A DNA stretch of 58,644 nucleotides from Pseudonocardia bannensis. Lineage in GTDB: Bacteria; Actinomycetota; Actinomycetes; Mycobacteriales; Pseudonocardiaceae. The stretch is taken from positions 1-58,644 of the forward strand of contig NZ_JAAXKZ010000022.1 of the NCBI RefSeq assembly GCF_012911875.1, written 5' to 3'. Position 1 is the stretch's first letter. Each line of letters starts with the position of its first letter. A program made the translations under genes and the position numbers. Below are positions 34,172 to 42,790 of the stretch, one piece after another. The notes under the pieces were generated by a model, which saw only the letters and a program-made list of their open reading frames with translations, was not told the origin of the DNA and ran no database searches.

Positions 34172-34587
34172 GGACGAGCTGGCCTGTAAGCCGGATCCTG
34201 TTCCCGGGCGCCTCACGGCGCTCCGTTCGGCGGCCATCCATCTCGGCCCGCCGTCACCGGCGGGCTCTGCGCGGCCTACCCGCAGACTCGGGCGGGCAAC
34301 CCTCGAACGTCTGCGCAGCTCCTGTCCGGTGAAGGACGGGAGCCTCTTGGCCTTGCTCCAGGTGGGGTTTACCGAGCCACCCCGGTCACCCGGGGTGCTG
34401 GTGGTCTCTTACACCACCGTTTCACCCTTACCCCGCGCTCGCGCGCGGGGCGGTCTGTTCTCTGTGGCACTGTCCCGCGGGTCGCCCCGGGTTGCCGTTA
34501 GCAACCACCTTGCCCTGCGGAGTCCGGACTTTCCTCGGCGGCGGTTCAGCCGAACCGCCGACGCGACCGCCCGGCCAGCTCGTCCGC
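34172..34587 (-). ncRNA. rnpB: RNase P RNA, bacterial type A
   Basis: On the minus strand the RNA begins with GGACGAGCTGGCC, which pairs with GGCCAGCTCGTCC at the 3' end (P1). The universally conserved GAGGAAAGTCCGGACTCC (CR-I) is near its 5' end, followed by the AGGGCAAGGTGGTTGCTAAC helix; GTAAACCCCACCTGGAGCAA lies in the middle and GGATCCGGCTTACAGGCC, with the ACAG of CR-V, near the 3' end. Length about 416 nt. It is the catalytic RNA that matures tRNA 5' ends. A TAGAAT box lies seven bases before the predicted first G. Confidence 0.96.
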
Positions 34588-34594
34588 ACCTTCC

Positions 34595-34600
34595 ATTCTA
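34595..34600 (-). promoter_or_regulatory. -10 element TAGAAT of rnpB
   Basis: TAGAAT on the minus strand ends seven bases before the expected RNA 5' end at 34587. No TTGACA-like -35 is seen at the right distance, as is common for actinobacterial promoters. The same 55-bp gap must hold the control region of the divergent TauE gene. Confidence 0.65.
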
Positions 34601-34642
34601 CGCAGCCGGGTGCGGCGGGGCGGGATAGCGTGCCCCCTCGTG

Positions 34643-35401
34643 ATGGACGCGTCGCCGGGTGCGCTGGTGTTCCTGCTCCTCGCAGGGCTGTTCGCGGGCG
34701 GAGTGAACGCCGTCGCCGGCGGCGGCTCGCTGCTGGTGTTCCCCGCCCTGCTGGCGGTCGGCTTCTCCCCGCTCGCGGCCAACGTCACCAACTCCGTCGC
34801 GCAGTGGCCCGGCTACCTGGGCATCGTGATCGGCGCCCGGCGGGACCTGCGCGAGCAGCGGCGCCGCATCCTGCTCACCTCCACCGTCGCCGTTCTGGGC
34901 TCGGGGATCGGCTGCGTGCTGCTGCTGATACTGCCCGGTGAGGTGTTCGACGCGGTCGTGCCCGCCCTCGTGATCATGGCCAGTCTGCTGTTGGCGCTGC
35001 AGCCCCGGATCAAGCGCTGGATCGGTCAGCCCGACCCGAGCGCCCCGGACCGGCTGGGGGTGCTGCTTCCCGCTGTCTTCCTCGCCGCGATCTACGGTGG
35101 CTACTTCGGCGGCGCCCTGGGCGTCATCCTCATCGCCACACTGTCCCTGTTCGCGAACGACCGCCTGGTCCGGCTGAACGCGCTGAAAGGGTTGCTGTCG
35201 CTGGTCATCGCGACGGTGACCGTGGTGGTGTTCGCGATCGGCGCGCCCGTCGACTGGCTGGCCGTATCTCTGTTGGCGCCGACGACCCTGATCGGCGGGT
35301 TCCTCGGCGCGAAACTCGCGCAGCGGCTCCCGGAGAACGTGCTGCGCTGGTGCGTCGTCGTCCTGGGCATCGCGGTCGGCATCTGGCTGACCGTGAGCTG
35401 A
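34643..35401 (+). CDS. TauE/SafE-family permease
   Basis: A 252-residue membrane protein of eight helices. The family repeat is ALVFLLLAGLFAGGVNAVAG with GGGSLLVFPALLAVG, and its second copy is FLAAIYGGYFGGALGVILIA; NVTNSVAQWPGYLG and NALKGLLSLVIATVTVVVFA also fit. Substrates in the family are sulfite or organosulfur anions, but this one is unassigned. It is only distantly like the other TauE protein at 29836. ATG 34643 is preferred to the upstream frame to 34610, which would enter the rnpB promoter region. Confidence 0.85.
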   Translation: MDASPGALVFLLLAGLFAGGVNAVAGGGSLLVFPALLAVGFSPLAANVTNSVAQWPGYLGIVIGARRDLREQRRRILLTSTVAVLGSGIGCVLLLILPGEVFDAVVPALVIMASLLLALQPRIKRWIGQPDPSAPDRLGVLLPAVFLAAIYGGYFGGALGVILIATLSLFANDRLVRLNALKGLLSLVIATVTVVVFAIGAPVDWLAVSLLAPTTLIGGFLGAKLAQRLPENVLRWCVVVLGIAVGIWLTVS

Positions 35402-35435
35402 GGCTGGTCCGGGTCGCCGCGGCGGGAGTGACCCG

Positions 35436-35902
35436 GTGGACCACCTCATCCGCCAGGGCCGGCTACGGGGTTACTACCCCATCATGAACCCCTCGCGCCG
35501 GGTTTCGACGCGGCCGGGGACGGTCGAGCAGGCCGGCCGGCCGCCCTCGGGTTCGCGCCGGGCGACCCGGTGTTCGGCTGCGTGCGCCGCGACGAGGTGC
35601 AGTGCGGCACCCATGCCGAACTGGTGCCCGCCCCGCTGCGCACGCTCGCCCACCGACCGCCCGAACTGGACCTCACGCAGGCCGCCGCGCTGGTGGGCGG
35701 ATCCGGAGACCGCGCTCGCCCAGGGCGGGCGGTACGTGCGGGTCCAACCGGGCTCCGAGCAGCTCGCCTGGCCGGCCCGGGCGCAGTGCAGGGGCGCCCG
35801 GGCATCGAGGTGCAGCAGGCCTTCCCACTGGAGCAGGCACCGCAGGCCCAGGCGCTGCTGGAGGAGCGTCACGTCCGGGGCGAACTCGTCCTGCTCGTGT
35901 GA
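35436..35902 (+). pseudogene. Medium-chain dehydrogenase/quinone oxidoreductase, shredded
   Basis: Pieces of a zinc-independent MDR protein occur in order but in different frames: DHLIRQGRLRGYYPIMNP (35436 on), then GFDAAG, GDPVFGCVRRDE, GTHAELVPAPLRTLAHRPPE and LDLTQAAAL, then GGRYVRVQPGSEQL, and the C-terminus IEVQQAFPLEQAPQAQALLE and RHVRGELVLLV before TGA 35902. The first ~30 residues and nearly all the Rossmann domain are missing, and at least two frameshifts separate the parts. Dead gene. Confidence 0.75.
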
Positions 35903-35920
35903 GCCGGTGACGTCGCGCGA

Positions 35921-36610
35921 TCAGGCCGCCGGGAGGTAGGACGTGTCGTTCACCAGGCGCACCGAGGTACCGCCGTCGGGGTAGAAGTCGGCGATGCACA
36001 GCGACGCGAGATCCAGGTGCACCCGATAGAGGATCTCCGGGCCGGACCCCAGGGCCTCGCACAACAGCATCTTGATCGGGGTCACGTGGCTGACCACCAC
36101 CACGGTGGACGCCGGGTACTCGGCGACGATCTTCGCCCGCTCCGCCGCGACCCGTCTGCCGACCTCGGCGAAGCTCTCCCCGCCCGGCGGGCGGACGTCC
36201 TGCGAGCCCAACCACCGAGCGTGCAGCTCCGGGTCGCGGTCGCGGGCCTCGGCGAAGGTGAGGCCCTCCCAGTGGCCGAAGTCGGTCTCGATCAGTCCCT
36301 CGCGCACCACCAGGGGCGCAGCGGTCGCCTCGGCGACGGCCGCAGCGGTCTGCCGGGCCCTCCGCAACGGCGAGGTCAGCACCGCGGCGATCCCGTCCAT
36401 CCCGGCCAGCCGGGCGGCCGCACCCGCGGCCTGGGCGTGGCCCAGCTGGGTGAGCTCGGGATCGCCGTGCCCCGAGTAACGCCGATGCACCGACAGCGGC
36501 GTCTGGCCGTGGCGCAGGAGCAGCAGCCGCGTGGGCTGCCCGACCTGGCCCGTCCACGCGGTGGTGGCCGTCTGCTCCCCCTTGCCCGCGGCGGAATCCG
36601 ACGTCGTCAC
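35921..36610 (-). CDS. Histidine phosphatase family protein
   Basis: A 229-residue phosphoglycerate-mutase-like phosphatase. The phospho-His is H34 in LLLLRHGQT, the second Arg lies in LTSPLRRARQTA, and the second catalytic His is in VVVVSHVTPIKML. In mycobacteria this domain is fused behind RNase HI (Rv2228c, where the phosphatase part has alpha-ribazole phosphatase-like activity); here the two are separate genes sharing four bases, so the fusion is split or ancestral. The first 27 residues are a low-complexity linker-like tail, consistent with a former fusion joint. Substrate probably a small phosphomonoester such as alpha-ribazole phosphate. Confidence 0.9.
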   Translation of the reverse strand: MTTSDSAAGKGEQTATTAWTGQVGQPTRLLLLRHGQTPLSVHRRYSGHGDPELTQLGHAQAAGAAARLAGMDGIAAVLTSPLRRARQTAAAVAEATAAPLVVREGLIETDFGHWEGLTFAEARDRDPELHARWLGSQDVRPPGGESFAEVGRRVAAERAKIVAEYPASTVVVVSHVTPIKMLLCEALGSGPEILYRVHLDLASLCIADFYPDGGTSVRLVNDTSYLPAA

Positions 36611-37017
36611 CGCTCCGCCTGCGCGTCCATGGCCTCGTTCGCCAGCGCGTCGGCCCTGCTGTTGCGCGCCCGCGGGACCCAGCCGAACCTCGCCCCGCCC
36701 AGCTCGCGGACCAGCGCGGCGGCCTCGGCGGCCAGCGCCCGCAGCGCGGGGTGCTTGATCTGCCAGCGCCCCGACATCTGCTCGACGACGAGCTTGGAGT
36801 CCATCTTCACCTCGACGTCGGAGGCGCCCAGCTCCCGCGCCGCCTGCAGGCCCGCGATCAGGCCCTGGTACTCGGCGACGTTGTTGGTGGCGATGCCCAG
36901 GCCGCCGTGCCGCTCGGCCAGCACCTCCTCGGTGGCGGCGTCGAGCACGACGGCCCCGTACCCGGCCGGACCGGGGTTGCCGCGCGACCCACCGTCGGCC
37001 TCGACGATCACCTTCAC
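36607..37017 (-). CDS. rnhA: Ribonuclease HI
   Basis: A 136-residue RNase HI that cleaves the RNA strand of RNA-DNA hybrids. Catalytic carboxylates are D8 (EADGGSRGNPG), E49 (TNNVAEYQGL), D73 (KMDSKLVVEQMSG) and D123 (RNSRADALANEAM). It lacks the basic protrusion of the E. coli enzyme, as in mycobacterial and archaeal type forms. It sits between the zinc-ribbon gene and the phosphatase gene, overlapping the latter by 4 bp; the block matches Rv2228c-Rv2231c. Confidence 0.93.
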   Translation of the reverse strand: MKVIVEADGGSRGNPGPAGYGAVVLDAATEEVLAERHGGLGIATNNVAEYQGLIAGLQAARELGASDVEVKMDSKLVVEQMSGRWQIKHPALRALAAEAAALVRELGGARFGWVPRARNSRADALANEAMDAQAER

Positions 37018-37027
37018 CGGGCCGCCT

Positions 37028-37765
37028 TCACAGACCGGACTCCTTCGTGCGCACCAGGATCACGCCGCACTCCTCGCAGTGCACCACCTCGTCGGCCGGC
37101 GCGCTCCGCAGCGCCCCGAGCGCGGTCCGGTCCAGCTCGAGCCGGCAGGCGCCGCAGCGCCGCTCGCGCAGCGCGGCCGCGCCGACGCCGCCCTGTTCCC
37201 GCCGCCGCTCGTAGGCGGCCAGCACATCGGCCGGCAGGGCCGCGACGAGCTCCGCGCGGGCGCGCCGGCGCCCGGCTTCGGCCGCGTCGATGTCCAGCAG
37301 CGCGGTGTCACGGCGCGCGGTGATCTCCGAAAGCTTCTGCTCCGCCTCGGCGAGCACGCTGCGGGCGTGGTCGAGGTCGATGCCCAGCGCCTCGCGGCGC
37401 TCCATCACCTCGAGCTGCTCGTCCTCCAGAAAACGCTGGCGGCGGGCCAGGGTCTCCAGCTCGTGCTGCAGGTCGGTGGCCTGCTTGGCCCCGACCCCGG
37501 CACCGGCCAGGAGCTGCTGGTCGCGAGCGGTGCGCACCCGGACGCCCTCGACGTCACGCTCCAGCCGGCGGATGTCGCGGTCCAGGTCACCGGCGGCGGT
37601 CTCGGTCTCGACGAGCTTGTCCTTGCCCGCCCGCACCGCCGCTTCCGCGCCGGTGAGCTCGGCGTGCTCGGGCAGGGTGCGACGCCGGTGGGCCAGCCGC
37701 GTCAGTTCGGCGTCGACGTCGGCGAGGTCGAGCAGCCGCCGCTGTACGGCGGGATCGGCCTTCAT
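37028..37765 (-). CDS. C4-type zinc-ribbon coiled-coil protein (Rv2229c-like)
   Basis: A 245-residue protein. A long antiparallel coiled coil (about 10-175, heptads such as [20 protein letters not shown] and [20 protein letters not shown]) leads to a C-terminal zinc ribbon with CGAC (about 204-207) and CEEC (about 230-233). It is the actinobacterial relative of Rv2229c and of CT398/DUF164-type proteins, whose role is unclear, possibly nucleic-acid or complex scaffolding. It overlaps the Nif3-like gene by four bases and precedes RNase HI by 10 bp. Confidence 0.88.
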   Translation of the reverse strand: MKADPAVQRRLLDLADVDAELTRLAHRRRTLPEHAELTGAEAAVRAGKDKLVETETAAGDLDRDIRRLERDVEGVRVRTARDQQLLAGAGVGAKQATDLQHELETLARRQRFLEDEQLEVMERREALGIDLDHARSVLAEAEQKLSEITARRDTALLDIDAAEAGRRRARAELVAALPADVLAAYERRREQGGVGAAALRERRCGACRLELDRTALGALRSAPADEVVHCEECGVILVRTKESGL

Positions 37766-38949
37766 GAGGAGGTCCTTCCGGTCGTGCCTGATGTAGCGGG
37801 TGTCCCGATCGTCCCGATGGTCCAGGGGTCGGTGCGCAGCCGGGAAACGTGGACTTCGACGCTACCCCCCAACGCGGCACGCACCACGTCGGCCGCCTGC
37901 CCGCACCACGGCCACTCCGACGCCCAGTGCGCGACGTCGACCAGCGCGGGCGACGGGCGGCCGGGCAGCGACCCGGCGAGCAGATGCTCGGCGGCCGGGT
38001 GGTGGCGCAGATCGGCGGTCACGTAGGCGTCCACACCCGCGGCGATCGCGGCGCCGAGCGCGGAGTCACCGGCCCCACCGCATACCGCGACCCGCCGGAT
38101 CTCCCGGTCCGGATCGCCTGCGGCGCGCACTCCCCACGCGGTCGGCGGCAACGCTGCGGCGACCCGCTCGGTGAACACCGACAGCGGTTCGGGCGCGGCC
38201 AGCGCGCCGACCCGCCCCAGCCCGACCGATGCCGGGAGGCCGGCGAGTTCCAGCACGTCGAACGCCGGCTCCTCGTACGGGTGGGCGGCGCGCAGCGCGG
38301 CGACGACGGCGGCCCGCTTGCGGCGCGGCAGCACCATCTCCAGCCGGGTCTCGGCGACCCGCTCGAGTTTGCCCACCCGCCCGATCGCCGGGTTCGCGCC
38401 TTCCAACGGCAGGAACTGCCCGGTACCCGCGGTCGCGAACGAGCAGTGGCTGTAGTCCCCGATCTGACCGGCCCCGGCGGCGGCCAGGGCGTCGTGCACG
38501 GCCGTGATGGCCGGACCGACCGGGACGAACACGACGATCTTGTCCAGTTCCTCGGCGGGCGCCGGCTGCAACGGGCCCTCCACGTCGAGACCGATCGCCG
38601 CGGCGAGCGCGTCGGAGACGCCGGGATCGGCGGAGTCGGCGTTGGTGTGCGCAGTGTACAGACCGGTACCGGCCCGGATCAGCCGGTGCACCAACGCGCC
38701 CTTCGGGGTGTCCGCGCCGACGCCGTGCACCCCGCGCAGCAGCAGCGGATGGTGGGTGACCAGCAACTGCGCGCCGGACCCGATCGCCTCGTCGACGGTC
38801 GCGCGTACCGGGTCGACGGCGAACAGGACCGTGTCGACCGGATCGTCCGGATCGCCGCAGACCAGGCCGACGGCGTCCCAGTCCTGGGCCAGCGCGGGCG
38901 GGTAGGCGGCTTCCAGGGCGGCGGTGACGTCGGCCAGGCGGGCGGTCAT
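37762..38949 (-). CDS. Nif3-like dinuclear metal-centre protein (DUF34)
   Basis: A 395-residue member of the Nif3/YqfO family, in the long form with a PII/CutA-like insertion in the middle (about 135-240: [20 protein letters not shown], then [20 protein letters not shown]). Metal ligands are in [10 protein letters not shown] (about 82-91) and THTNADSA-like segment [13 protein letters not shown], with the C-terminal [19 protein letters not shown] and VDVAHWASE. It may be a GTP cyclohydrolase-related or metal-trafficking enzyme; no activity is firmly assigned. Overlaps both neighbours by four bases. Confidence 0.9.
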   Translation of the reverse strand: MTARLADVTAALEAAYPPALAQDWDAVGLVCGDPDDPVDTVLFAVDPVRATVDEAIGSGAQLLVTHHPLLLRGVHGVGADTPKGALVHRLIRAGTGLYTAHTNADSADPGVSDALAAAIGLDVEGPLQPAPAEELDKIVVFVPVGPAITAVHDALAAAGAGQIGDYSHCSFATAGTGQFLPLEGANPAIGRVGKLERVAETRLEMVLPRRKRAAVVAALRAAHPYEEPAFDVLELAGLPASVGLGRVGALAAPEPLSVFTERVAAALPPTAWGVRAAGDPDREIRRVAVCGGAGDSALGAAIAAGVDAYVTADLRHHPAAEHLLAGSLPGRPSPALVDVAHWASEWPWCGQAADVVRAALGGSVEVHVSRLRTDPWTIGTIGTPATSGTTGRTSS

Positions 38950-40043
38950 GCGGGGACCTCGATCTCGTGCAGAACCTTGTCCAGCGCCTTCTCCAGCGCC
39001 TCGACGAGCCGGGCCACCTGCTCGGGTGGCCGGACCGCAACCCGTAGGTGGTCGGCACAGAGCCCGGGGAACGTGTCGCCGCGGCGCACCGCCACCCCGG
39101 CCGCGCGCAGCTCACCGCGCACCCGCTCGCCGGAGCCGTCCGGCAGCCGCAGCAGCAGGTAGGGCGCGGCGCCCGGCAGCACCGTCACCCCGTCGACGGC
39201 GGCCAGCGCCGCGGCCTGGCCGGCCCGGGCTGCCACCAGTCCCTCGGCGGCCCGCTGCGCCTGCGCCACCGCCGTCGGCTCGCTGCACGCGATGACGGCC
39301 TCCAGCGCGATCGTCCCGACCGGCCACTGCGGGCGGGGGGCGGCCAACCGGGCGAGCAGGTCGGGGGCGGCCAGGGCGTACCCGGCGCGCAGCCCGGCCA
39401 GGGCCCACGTCTTGGTCAGGCTGCGCAGCACCAGCAGACCCGGGACGTCGCCGGCGGCGGCGAGCGATTCGGGCTCCCCGGGCAACGCGTCGGCGAACGC
39501 CTCGTCGACGACCAGCACCCGGCCCGGCCGGGCCAGCGCCCGGATCGCCGACGCCGGGTGCAGCACGCCGGTCGGGTTGGTGGGGTTGCCGACCACGACG
39601 AGGTCGGCCTCGGCCGGGACGTCCGCGGGACGCAACCGGTGCCCGTCGGCCTCCTCGGTGTGCACCCGGGTCACCGGGACGCCCGCGCCGCGCAGGGCCG
39701 CCTCGGGCTCGGTGAACCCCGGATGCACCACGCAGGCCAGCCGCGGCCGCAGGGCCGGGAGCAGCGCGAAGCCCTCCGCACTGCCGGCCAGGACGAGCAC
39801 CTCGTCGGGACGGCGCCCGTGCCGGCGGGCGACCGCGGCGCGGGCGGCCTCGTCGTGCGTCGCGCTCGGGTACCGGGCCAGCCCGTCCAGCGTCGCGGCG
39901 AGCCGCTCGCGCAGCCAGCCGGGCGGCGCGACACCCTGCACGTTGACCGCGAAGTCGAGCAGGCCGGGCTCCGCGTCGACGTCGCCGTGGTGGCGCAGGG
40001 CCGATGTGTCGTACCCGTCGTCGCGCTGCAGGTCTCCCGCCAT
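38946..40043 (-). CDS. CobC/HisC-like PLP aminotransferase (Rv2231c-like)
   Basis: A 365-residue fold-type I PLP enzyme related to threonine-phosphate decarboxylase (CobC/CobD) and histidinol-phosphate aminotransferase. The Schiff-base lysine lies in [17 protein letters not shown]; the cofactor-phosphate and ring contacts are at AGSAEGF, NPTNPTG and [27 protein letters not shown] is the usual opening of CobC-type proteins. In Mycobacterium the orthologue position is Rv2231c. It heads the minus-strand operon. ATG 40043 is used; the longer frame to 40142 lacks support. Cobalamin side chain or histidine pathway cannot be separated by eye. Confidence 0.88.
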   Translation of the reverse strand: MAGDLQRDDGYDTSALRHHGDVDAEPGLLDFAVNVQGVAPPGWLRERLAATLDGLARYPSATHDEAARAAVARRHGRRPDEVLVLAGSAEGFALLPALRPRLACVVHPGFTEPEAALRGAGVPVTRVHTEEADGHRLRPADVPAEADLVVVGNPTNPTGVLHPASAIRALARPGRVLVVDEAFADALPGEPESLAAAGDVPGLLVLRSLTKTWALAGLRAGYALAAPDLLARLAAPRPQWPVGTIALEAVIACSEPTAVAQAQRAAEGLVAARAGQAAALAAVDGVTVLPGAAPYLLLRLPDGSGERVRGELRAAGVAVRRGDTFPGLCADHLRVAVRPPEQVARLVEALEKALDKVLHEIEVPA

Positions 40044-40398
40044 GGATGAGCACCCTACGGTGATCGTGTAGATCTCAGTTCGGTCTGTGTCCACCGCTCG
40101 GTTCGCAGGGTCGACGTGACCCGCCGATCCGCGATCCGGCACATCTCTCAGGATCGCAGCCCGCCGAGCCGGCGATGCGGCCGCCGATCCCGTCGATGGC
40201 GCGGCCGCCGTGCAGTTCGAGGTCGAGCAGCGCCATCAGCACCTGCCGCTCATCGATCTCCGGGTCGGCCGGCGCCCGGGTGACCAGGGGCCCCGCCGGG
40301 GTGCACGGGACGGCCGATGTGCCGACCGACCGGCCCGGCCGGTGGACAAGATCACCGCGCCGAGCGCGCCACCGGCCGGATCGGTCAGACTTGGCCAT
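40044..40398. other. 355-bp divergent gap between aminotransferase and phosphatase genes
   Basis: Holds the promoters of both flanking operons. A minus-strand frame 40075-40398 (107 residues, MAKSDRSGRW... with IDERQVLMALLDLELHGG inside) has plausible helical content but no family I know and its ATG abuts the phosphatase GTG, so I leave it uncalled. No riboswitch pattern is seen. Confidence 0.4.
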
Positions 40399-40878
40399 GT
40401 GACCGCTCCACGAGAGACGTTCTCCGTGACGTTCGTCTGTACCGGCAACATCTGCCGCTCGCCGATGGCCGAGAAGGTCTTCGTCGCCGAGCTCGCCAGG
40501 GCGGGCCTGTCCGACCAGGTCAGCGTGACCAGCGCGGGCACCGGCGGATGGCACGTCGGCAACCCGGCCGACGAGCGGGCGGCCGCGGTGCTGCGCGCAC
40601 ACGGGTACCCCGACACGCACGTCGCACGGCAGGTCGACGCCGAGGTGCTCTCGGCGGATCTGATCATCGCGCTGGACAGCGAGCACCGCCGGGCGCTGCA
40701 GCGGTCGGTGCCCGAACCGGACCGCGTCCGGCTGCTCCGCTCGTTCGACCCGGCCGCACCGGCGGGCGCCGAGGTCCCGGACCCCTACTACGGCGGACCG
40801 GACGGGTTCGACGAGGTGCTGGCGATGGTGAAGGCGGCGATGCCCGGGCTCCTGGACTGGGTCCGGGCCCGGCTGTGA
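40399..40878 (+). CDS. Low-molecular-weight protein-tyrosine phosphatase (PtpA-like)
   Basis: A 159-residue LMW phosphatase. The P-loop is C14-TGNIC-R20-S (VCTGNICRSPMAEKVF), and the general acid Asp lies in VPDPYYGGPDGFDEVL near residue 125. The family dephosphorylates tyrosine, but the human homologue also removes the 5-phosphate from protein-bound ribulosamine 5-phosphate. It is placed as in mycobacteria (ptpA near Rv2231c) and its TGA overlaps the GTG of a fructosamine kinase by four bases, favouring the deglycation role. GTG start chosen because the phosphatase strand begins at once. Confidence 0.92.
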   Translation: MTAPRETFSVTFVCTGNICRSPMAEKVFVAELARAGLSDQVSVTSAGTGGWHVGNPADERAAAVLRAHGYPDTHVARQVDAEVLSADLIIALDSEHRRALQRSVPEPDRVRLLRSFDPAAPAGAEVPDPYYGGPDGFDEVLAMVKAAMPGLLDWVRARL

Positions 40879-41723
40879 GCCCCGGCGCGGCCGCGGCCCG
40901 GCTGCTCGGCGTGCCCGTGCGCCGGACCGCCCCGCTGGGCGGCGCCAGCCGGGTCGACCTCGACGACGGCCGCAGGGTCGTCGTCAAGCCGGGGCACGGC
41001 GCGGGTGCCGTCGCCGCCGAGGCGGCCGGGTTGCGCTGGCTGGCGGTCCCCGGCGGGCCGCCGGTCCCCGAGGTTCTCGCGGCCGACGACGCGTGGCTGG
41101 TGACCGGGTTCGTGACCGCCGGCGGGGCGCCGCCGGGTGCCGCGGCCGAGCTGGGCCGCCGGCTCGCCGCGTTGCATGCGGCCGGAGCCCCCGCGTTCGG
41201 GGCCCCGCCCCCGGACGGGCCGGTGGACGCCTGGATCGGCCGGGCGCCCATGCGCAACGTCGCGGGCCCGGGCTGGCCCGAGTGGTACGCCGCCGACCGG
41301 GTGCTGCCCTACCTGCGCGCGGCCCGTGACGCGGGCACGCTCACCGCCGCGGAGACCGCGGAGATCGAGACCGTGTGCGACCGGCTGCCCGCCCTGGCCG
41401 GGCCCGGCGAGCCGCCCGCGCGGCTGCACGGTGACCTGTGGTCGGGCAACGTGCTGTGGGCGACGGACGGCGCATGGCTGATCGACCCGGCGGCCCACGG
41501 CGGTCACCGGGAGACCGACCTCGCGATGCTCGCGGTGTTCGGTTGTCCCGGCCTCGACGAGCTCCGCTCCGCGTACACGGAGGCCACCCCACTCGCCGAC
41601 GGCTGGCGCGAGCGGGTCCCGCTGCACCAGCTGTTCCCGCTGCTGGTGCACGTGGTGCTGTTCGGCCGCGGCTACGCCGGACAGGCCGTCGCCGCCGCCC
41701 GCGCCGCGCTCCGGGCGGGTTGA
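40875..41723 (+). CDS. Fructosamine/ribulosamine 3-kinase family protein
   Basis: A 282-residue aminoglycoside-kinase-fold enzyme. PLGGASRVDLDDGRRVVVKP is the ATP loop and lysine, VPEVLAADDAWLVTGFV the hinge, RLHGDLWSGNVLW the catalytic loop, and IDPAAHGGHRETDLAMLAVF the metal-binding loop of fructosamine kinases. The family phosphorylates ketoamines on lysines of glycated proteins, making them unstable and so repairing the protein. Translationally coupled to the LMW phosphatase, with which it forms a two-step deglycation route: phosphate removal from ribulosamine 5-phosphate, then 3-phosphorylation. Confidence 0.9.
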   Translation: MSPGAAAARLLGVPVRRTAPLGGASRVDLDDGRRVVVKPGHGAGAVAAEAAGLRWLAVPGGPPVPEVLAADDAWLVTGFVTAGGAPPGAAAELGRRLAALHAAGAPAFGAPPPDGPVDAWIGRAPMRNVAGPGWPEWYAADRVLPYLRAARDAGTLTAAETAEIETVCDRLPALAGPGEPPARLHGDLWSGNVLWATDGAWLIDPAAHGGHRETDLAMLAVFGCPGLDELRSAYTEATPLADGWRERVPLHQLFPLLVHVVLFGRGYAGQAVAAARAALRAG

Positions 41724-41742
41724 CACAGGGCTCTCAGCCGGC

Positions 41743-42672
41743 TCAGCGCCAGTCGTCGATCAGGTAGACGCCGGCACGGTCGTAGCCCTCCACGTTGGGC
41801 CGGTGCATCGTCACCCCGGGCACGTCGGTGCGGAACCCGGAGGCGACGAGGTGGCGGTAGGCCTCGTGCCGGGCGGTGTTGACGCCGAGCGCGAGGTGCT
41901 GGGCACCGGTCCCGGCGGCGTAGGCCTGGCACGCGTCGAGCAGCCCGGAGAAGTGCGCGCCCGCATCCCGACCGGGCCGGACCGCGGCGAACTTGACGTA
42001 GCAGAACCCGGACCCCGCTTCGGAGCCCGCGCCCGCGTGGCAGACGGCGAGCGCGTGCGGCGCGACGGGATCGTCGCCGAGCAGCAGGACGTCACCGAGC
42101 TTCTGGTCGATCACGGCGTCGATCTCACCGCGAACGTCGAGGCCGGGCAGGATCGCGCCGGTGAGCTCGCCGCACGCGGCCACCACGGCGGCCCGGTCGG
42201 GCATCTCGGTGAGCCGGGTCCAGGCGGTGCGGGCAGCCGGGACGCCGGTCACCTCGCGGGACATGATGGCGGTGAGGAACCGCGGCCAGAACCCGAACTT
42301 CTGGTACAGCCAGTGGTGCCTGGGGCTGTGCGCGAACGTGAACAGTCCCTGGTGGGTGACCCCCCACTCCGCGAACACGCCCAGCGTGGCGTCGACGAGC
42401 CGGGCGCCCACCCCGCGGTCCCACAGCCGCGGGGTCACCGACAGCGGGCCGAAGTACGCGACGCTGCCCCAGCGGGTCACCAGGTTGGAGCCGATGAGCT
42501 CACCGTCGGCGTAGGCACCGAGCGCGACGACGTGGTCGGCCCGGAAACGGGTCCGCACGAGGTCGGTGTCGCCGAACATGTCCGTACCGAGGAAGGTGCC
42601 GAACGCGTCGCGGAAGATCAGGTCGGCGGTGTCCAGATCGCTCTCGGCGAGGGGGCGCACCTCGATGTCCAT
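41743..42672 (-). CDS. GNAT-family N-acetyltransferase, two-domain
   Basis: A 309-residue protein with an N-terminal GNAT domain (VRPLAESDLDTADLIFRDAF at the start; acetyl-CoA loop in LWDRGVGARLVDATLGVF near 100; FTFAHSPRHHWLYQKFGFWP closing) and a C-terminal half that looks like a degenerate GNAT (residues about 170-305; GLLDACQAYAAGTGAQHLAL, then HEAYRHLVASGFRTDV and a final MHRPNVEGYDRAGVYLIDDW). Acceptor unknown. ATG 42672 is preferred to the upstream frame to 42771. Convergent with the fructosamine kinase at 19 bp. Confidence 0.85.
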   Translation of the reverse strand: MDIEVRPLAESDLDTADLIFRDAFGTFLGTDMFGDTDLVRTRFRADHVVALGAYADGELIGSNLVTRWGSVAYFGPLSVTPRLWDRGVGARLVDATLGVFAEWGVTHQGLFTFAHSPRHHWLYQKFGFWPRFLTAIMSREVTGVPAARTAWTRLTEMPDRAAVVAACGELTGAILPGLDVRGEIDAVIDQKLGDVLLLGDDPVAPHALAVCHAGAGSEAGSGFCYVKFAAVRPGRDAGAHFSGLLDACQAYAAGTGAQHLALGVNTARHEAYRHLVASGFRTDVPGVTMHRPNVEGYDRAGVYLIDDWR

Positions 42673-42790
42673 CCGGGAAGGATGCCCGCTGGTCCATCGT
42701 GTACGGACGCCGGGTCGGTGGCGAACAACCGCATCGGATCGCCCGGCGGACACGGATCGGCGGCCCTGCACGAGCGTGCGGTCATCGAGC

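Noticed and set aside
40075..40398. 107-residue minus-strand frame in the divergent gap
   Set aside because: Its ATG touches the phosphatase GTG, no ribosome site and no recognised family.
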